Assembly: GCA_022695795.1 (NCBI GenBank)
Contig: MU404074.1
Location: 434,001-498,000 of the forward strand
Length of the DNA: 64,000 nucleotides
Direction of reading: 5' to 3'
Source of the DNA: Biscogniauxia marginata
Lineage: Eukaryota > Ascomycota > Sordariomycetes > Xylariales > Xylariaceae
Shown here piece by piece: positions 61,101-64,000 of this stretch (position 1 is its first letter; every line of letters starts with the position of its first letter). Both the position numbers and the translations under genes were made by a program. Under the pieces are notes generated by a model. That model did no database searches and was not told where the DNA came from. It saw nothing but the letters and a program-made list of their open reading frames with translations.

Positions 61101-64000
61101 GAAGAACCGTTATAATTATATATTAAAATGTAATAAGTGCGTTAATAAGTCTAAACAGTATAACTTTATACTTATAATATTTATATATCGTTTAAAATGC
61201 GGTATATTATTCGTGTCTTTTAACCATTCTAATTATATAATAGTTATTGCGAAGGTTTAGTGCTATAAAGATTTAAGCTTTATTGATTTGTTCTTTTATG
61301 AGTTTCATTAATAGTAATAAGTATCTGTTTTTCTTAGTTATTTTATTAAGGTGTCGGTAGTTAATTACTCGTCGTTATACTAAGTTTCCTTTTTTATTAA
61401 CATGTTATTTCCCGTTTTTATCGACTTTTAATATTATAATTGCTAGGTATCTTAATAAGGACTTTAATTTTTAAATATATCTTTTATTAAGATTTTTTTA
61501 AATTCCTTTTTATAGTGCTTTTTATTTTTCTTAATTTATAAGATATACTAAAAATAATTTTAGCTACTTTCCTTTCTTAAAATGAATTTAATAATCCTAT
61601 TAATTATATTTTAATAATTCTTTTTTTGTTTTGTCTTTAAATAATTTATAAAAACGGAGGTATTCGCGTAATACTTTTTTCGTTAAATTTTTAGGTTTAG
61701 TTACTTAAATTATATAAGTGATATGTTTCGTCTTTATATTCGTTTCTTTAAAGTCATTTGCGGTACTTATTTTATAACTCGTAATAATTGACTTCTTTTG
61801 TTTTTAATCTTAATAAAACGTGTTTATTTCGAAATTTATTCGTGAATTACTTCTTTTAAGCCAATTTATTCCTAGTATCATATCGTGACTTAATATGTAT
61901 ATAATATCGAAAATGACTTACTCGAGATGTTTTTAAATAGTTATTAAGAGAAGAACTATTTCTTTTAACACTTTGCTATTCTCGTAACTAAATATATATC
62001 TTTTAAAGTTTTATAATTAATATGAATTTTGTTTATATACTTATAATATTTTGTCTTTTTAAGTTATTTTAATTAAAATATAACTTTTATTTGCTTTTAA
62101 GTTTATAAAGGCTTTATACTCTTTTTCATTATACTTAACCTTGGTTATAATAGTATTATCGAGTTTTAACTGGACTTTATATAAGGACTTATTATTTATA
62201 GCTTCTCGCTGCTTTATTAGCGAAAGCCTTTACCGTTTTTTAGTTTTTCACGTTTTTTCTTTTTTGGGTTTCTTTAAGTCGCTGCGGCTCGGATGTCTTT
62301 TTATTCTTAGGCTTTCATAAAAACGTGTTTCTAGCAATTATTATTTAAATAATCTCTTTAACTACCTTTTACGTAGTAAGGGGTGAGAGGTTTATTCTTT
62401 ATATAAAACCTCGTATATTAAAACTTTAATTTTTTCTCGAAGGCTTTTTAATAGCTTAAATCTATTTTTTTGTTAACTCGAAATCTTTTAAGGTTTTAAA
62501 TTATTTTCAAATAAAAGGTATAATTCTCGAATTTACTTATTAAAAGTAACTCGATATTTCTTTATAAGTTTATATAAATTTCCGGAAATTCTCTTTTTTT
62601 CTTAAAATATGTTTTAACGATTCGTTTATAACTTAGTTTAATTACACGTATTTTTACTTATTATTTTATTAAGTGCTTTCTTACGGAGCCGAATAGATTA
62701 ATATTATATTTAGCTCGTTTTTCGAGTTATTATAAAATATGTAATTCTTTTTATAATTCCCATAATTCTTCCTTAACTTCGTTTTTTTCGAAACCCGTTT
62801 CGAGTAAATCGTGTATATCGCATAGTACTAAGGTGTAATATATATAACCCTTAGTAATTGCTTCGTAGCTTCTCTTGGAGCTTAAATAAAAATAATATGT
62901 TTTAAAATAATGTGGTTATCGTGAGACGTTATTATAAATACATTTTTTTTTTATGTTATTATTTTTTAGTTCTTAAGGATAATAACTGGTTTTATTTTTA
63001 AAACTTTTATGTATTTAATATAACGATATATATTCCTTTTTCGGTTATTTTTCTATTTTTATTTTTATTTTAGGTTTTTTACTTAGTAGCTTATTAGGCT
63101 GGCTAGCACTATTTAAACTTTAATAAACATCGCAGCTATTATTTATATAAAACCTCCGGTTTAAGTTATTATGCTAACTTTTTCTTTAGTGGGTTTCGCA
63201 TTTATCGTCATTATAATAGCTTTAATGTAACTTATTATAGTTTATTTCAATTCTTAAGTCGTATCCCAGTTTATAAGTATTATACTTATACGGTAATTCG
63301 CTTTTATTATATCCTTATTTAGCTTGTTTCGGCGTGAAGTACTTTAAATACGAGTAACTATATTTTAAATAGTTTTTATAATCGACTTAATAATATTTAT
63401 AACTTCTTTCTATAAAGACTTTTTCGTTTTTCTTTACTTTAATAGTAATAATAATAAATACTTAGTTTACCTCTTTATTGTTTTTAAAATAAACCCTTGC
63501 TTTAAAGGTTTTTTTTTTAAGTTAAGAAATTCCTCTTATTCTTGGTTCTTATTTCTTAGGACTTCGGCACTCGTTTTTATAATATCTTTTCTTTTTATAA
63601 TTAAAACATTTAATGGTTAACTTATCTCGTTTCTTTTACTCCTTTTAAGTAACGTTGATTTTAATGAAGTTTAACTTAATTCTTGTGCCTTTTTTTATTC
63701 CGGTACCACTTTTATGATTTCCTCCTTTTTGTTACTCGCCGTTTCTTCGTTGTACCGTCTTTTTCTTTTCAAGGTATCGTTTGAAGTTTTCGTTATCGAT
63801 AATAATTGCTATTATAATGTAGTTATTAAACTTTCCTAGGTTCCTTTCTTTATATAGACTTGTTTTATATAGTTTATTCTTTATATAATTCTTTAATCCT
63901 TAATAAAATAAGTAATATAAGCTTTTAATAAGTAATTATAATTAGCTTGCGAGTTTCTTGAACTTAATAGCGTAGTTTAAAGCCTTTTTATCTTGTCGTA
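57725..64000 (-). mobile_element. Element C: Ty3/gypsy retrotransposon, minus orientation, runs off the window
   Basis: The 3' LTR is 57725-58101 (377 bp, TGTGACGAACC...CGTAACA in plus view). Next to it, read on the minus strand, is the purine-rich AAAAGGGAGATATAA, a likely polypurine tract. The internal sequence is collinear with the full-length element at 1481-9203; the reverse-transcriptase landmark lies near 61200-61265. Comparison with that element (landmark at about 5300, 5' LTR from 8771) predicts the 5' LTR about 0.7 kb beyond the end of the window. Degraded throughout, somewhat less than the left element. It lacks the minisatellite expansion. Confidence 0.83.

Noticed and set aside
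1..64000. CRISPR arrays, tRNA or rRNA genes, bacterial-type operons
   Set aside because: None seen; the only regular tandem array is the 15-bp minisatellite without spacers, and the gene structure is eukaryotic.

Overview
The window looks like a filamentous ascomycete (Pezizomycotina) chromosome. The evidence is genes with short GT-AG introns of about 50-90 bp, a split alpha/beta type I fatty acid synthase, a bZIP-ankyrin regulator, and large AT-rich blocks of retrotransposons whose coding remnants carry the C-to-T (TpA-enriching, Trp/Arg/Gln-to-stop, Cys-to-Tyr) pattern expected of repeat-induced point mutation (RIP). Dispersed TACCTAGGTA-type palindromes resemble those I associate with Sordariomycetes, but I cannot name the species.

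Layout: (1) 1-10283 is a RIP-degraded block. A full-length Ty3/gypsy element (1481-9203, two 433-bp LTRs, TAAAC target duplication) is inserted into an older AT-rich repeat seen at 1-1480 and 9209-10283. (2) A solo LTR (10284-10754, minus) marks the edge of a gene island of normal base composition, about 10.75-48.8 kb. (3) Genes in the island, in order: SGNH hydrolase (+), trans-enoyl-reductase-like MDR (+), bZIP-ankyrin regulator (-), FAS alpha (-), FAS beta (+), FAD-linked BBE-like oxidase with an in-frame stop (-), class I methyltransferase (-) and a POT/PTR2 transporter (+). An AT-rich fold-back element (about 44.2-44.66 kb) lies between the oxidase and the methyltransferase. (4) From about 48.8 kb to the end there is a nested stack of the same LTR retrotransposon family: an LTR remnant, element A (+), element B (+) inserted into A, a barely mutated 405-bp solo LTR inserted into B, and element C (-) abutting B and running off the window.

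The FAS alpha and beta genes are complete and divergent, and read like primary-metabolism fungal FAS (1864 and 2103 residues, all domains, including the C-terminal phosphopantetheinyl transferase). Their neighbours look like a secondary-metabolite cluster: pathway-type regulator, stand-alone enoyl reductase, esterase/lipase-like hydrolase, flavin oxidase, methyltransferase and transporter. bZIP-ankyrin regulator + stand-alone reductase + FAS subunit recalls the ToxE/ToxD/ToxC set of the HC-toxin locus, but no NRPS or PKS is present here. Two readings are open: a housekeeping FAS pair that happens to sit beside cluster genes, or a FAS-anchored lipid-metabolite locus. The decisive test is whether a second FAS alpha/beta pair exists in the genome.
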